Positions 33,090 to 33,095 of a stretch of DNA of 33,095 nucleotides are shown here, one piece after another. Below the pieces are notes generated by a model. The model saw nothing but the letters and a program-made list of their open reading frames with translations, made no database searches and was not told where the DNA came from. The DNA comes from Pseudomonas sp. REP124 (GTDB lineage Bacteria; Pseudomonadota; Gammaproteobacteria; Pseudomonadales; Pseudomonadaceae): NCBI RefSeq assembly GCF_020164475.1, contig NZ_JAIQWX010000065.1:1-33095 (forward strand), given 5' to 3'. The position numbers and the translations under genes are program-made. Position 1 is the first letter of the stretch, and every line of letters starts with the position of its first letter.

Positions 33090-33095
33090 GAGCGA
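33084..33095. repeat. REP element cut by the window end
   Basis: CTGTAGGAGCGA is the first part of the REP found throughout the window; the rest lies outside. Confidence 0.7.

Noticed and set aside
25276..33095. Right-hand genes as part of the oxidase/secretion system
   Set aside because: They have different functions and no visible sigma-54 or TTCCCC sites, and are separated by a REPIN array; I see no link beyond proximity.

Overview
The window looks like a chromosomal segment of a fluorescent-group Pseudomonas. It is GC-rich with Pseudomonas codon use, and the gaps hold many REP/REPIN palindromes of the tGTGGGAGCGGGCTTGC(T/C)CGCGA type that are typical of the P. fluorescens lineage. There is no rRNA, tRNA, insertion sequence, prophage or CRISPR array. 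Family names below come from reading the translations; no search was run.

About three quarters of the window (285-25275) reads as one dedicated export and metal-oxidation locus. Its core is a six-gene minus-strand block, 21984 down to 10142: a giant (about 1947 aa) MofA/McoA-type multicopper oxidase, a YVTN beta-propeller protein, two Sco-type copper chaperones, an unusual cytochrome c fused to an ABC-type ligand-binding domain, and a parvulin prolyl isomerase. This gene company resembles what I recall of the manganese-oxidase operons mof of Leptothrix and mcoA of P. putida.

Directly downstream on the same strand, 9917 down to 285, lies a second long operon with mostly overlapping genes. It encodes a CheY-like receiver, a GspE/PilB ATPase, PilM/N/O/P-like inner-membrane proteins, a TPR-bearing lipoprotein secretin, three pseudopilins, and finally the curli export proteins CsgE, CsgF and CsgG with no curli subunit gene in sight. 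The missing T2SS parts, a true GspG and GspF, lie on the plus strand beyond the oxidase (23005-24656), followed by a very glycine-rich exported protein and divergent from a lytic transglycosylase (22798-22190). Together they make a nearly complete hybrid type IV pilus/T2SS plus curli-type pore; the prepilin peptidase is not here and would have to be shared.

Regulation appears common. Good sigma-54 -24/-12 elements lie before the oxidase operon (22042-22056), before the secretion operon (9986-10000) and before the transglycosylase (22871-22885). The first two carry TTCCCC-N6-GGGG(AA)-type palindromes about 85-150 bp upstream of the expected start, as for an enhancer-binding protein. No such activator is encoded here; an MnxR-like regulator elsewhere is an inference.

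The right end (25276-33095) is ordinary accessory metabolism: a four-unit tandem REPIN array, a LysR regulator divergent from an exported HSL-type hydrolase, a YcaC-type hydrolase, a YtcJ-type amidohydrolase, an antibiotic-biosynthesis-monooxygenase-domain membrane protein, another REP cluster, a second LysR regulator and a short AraC-type regulator.
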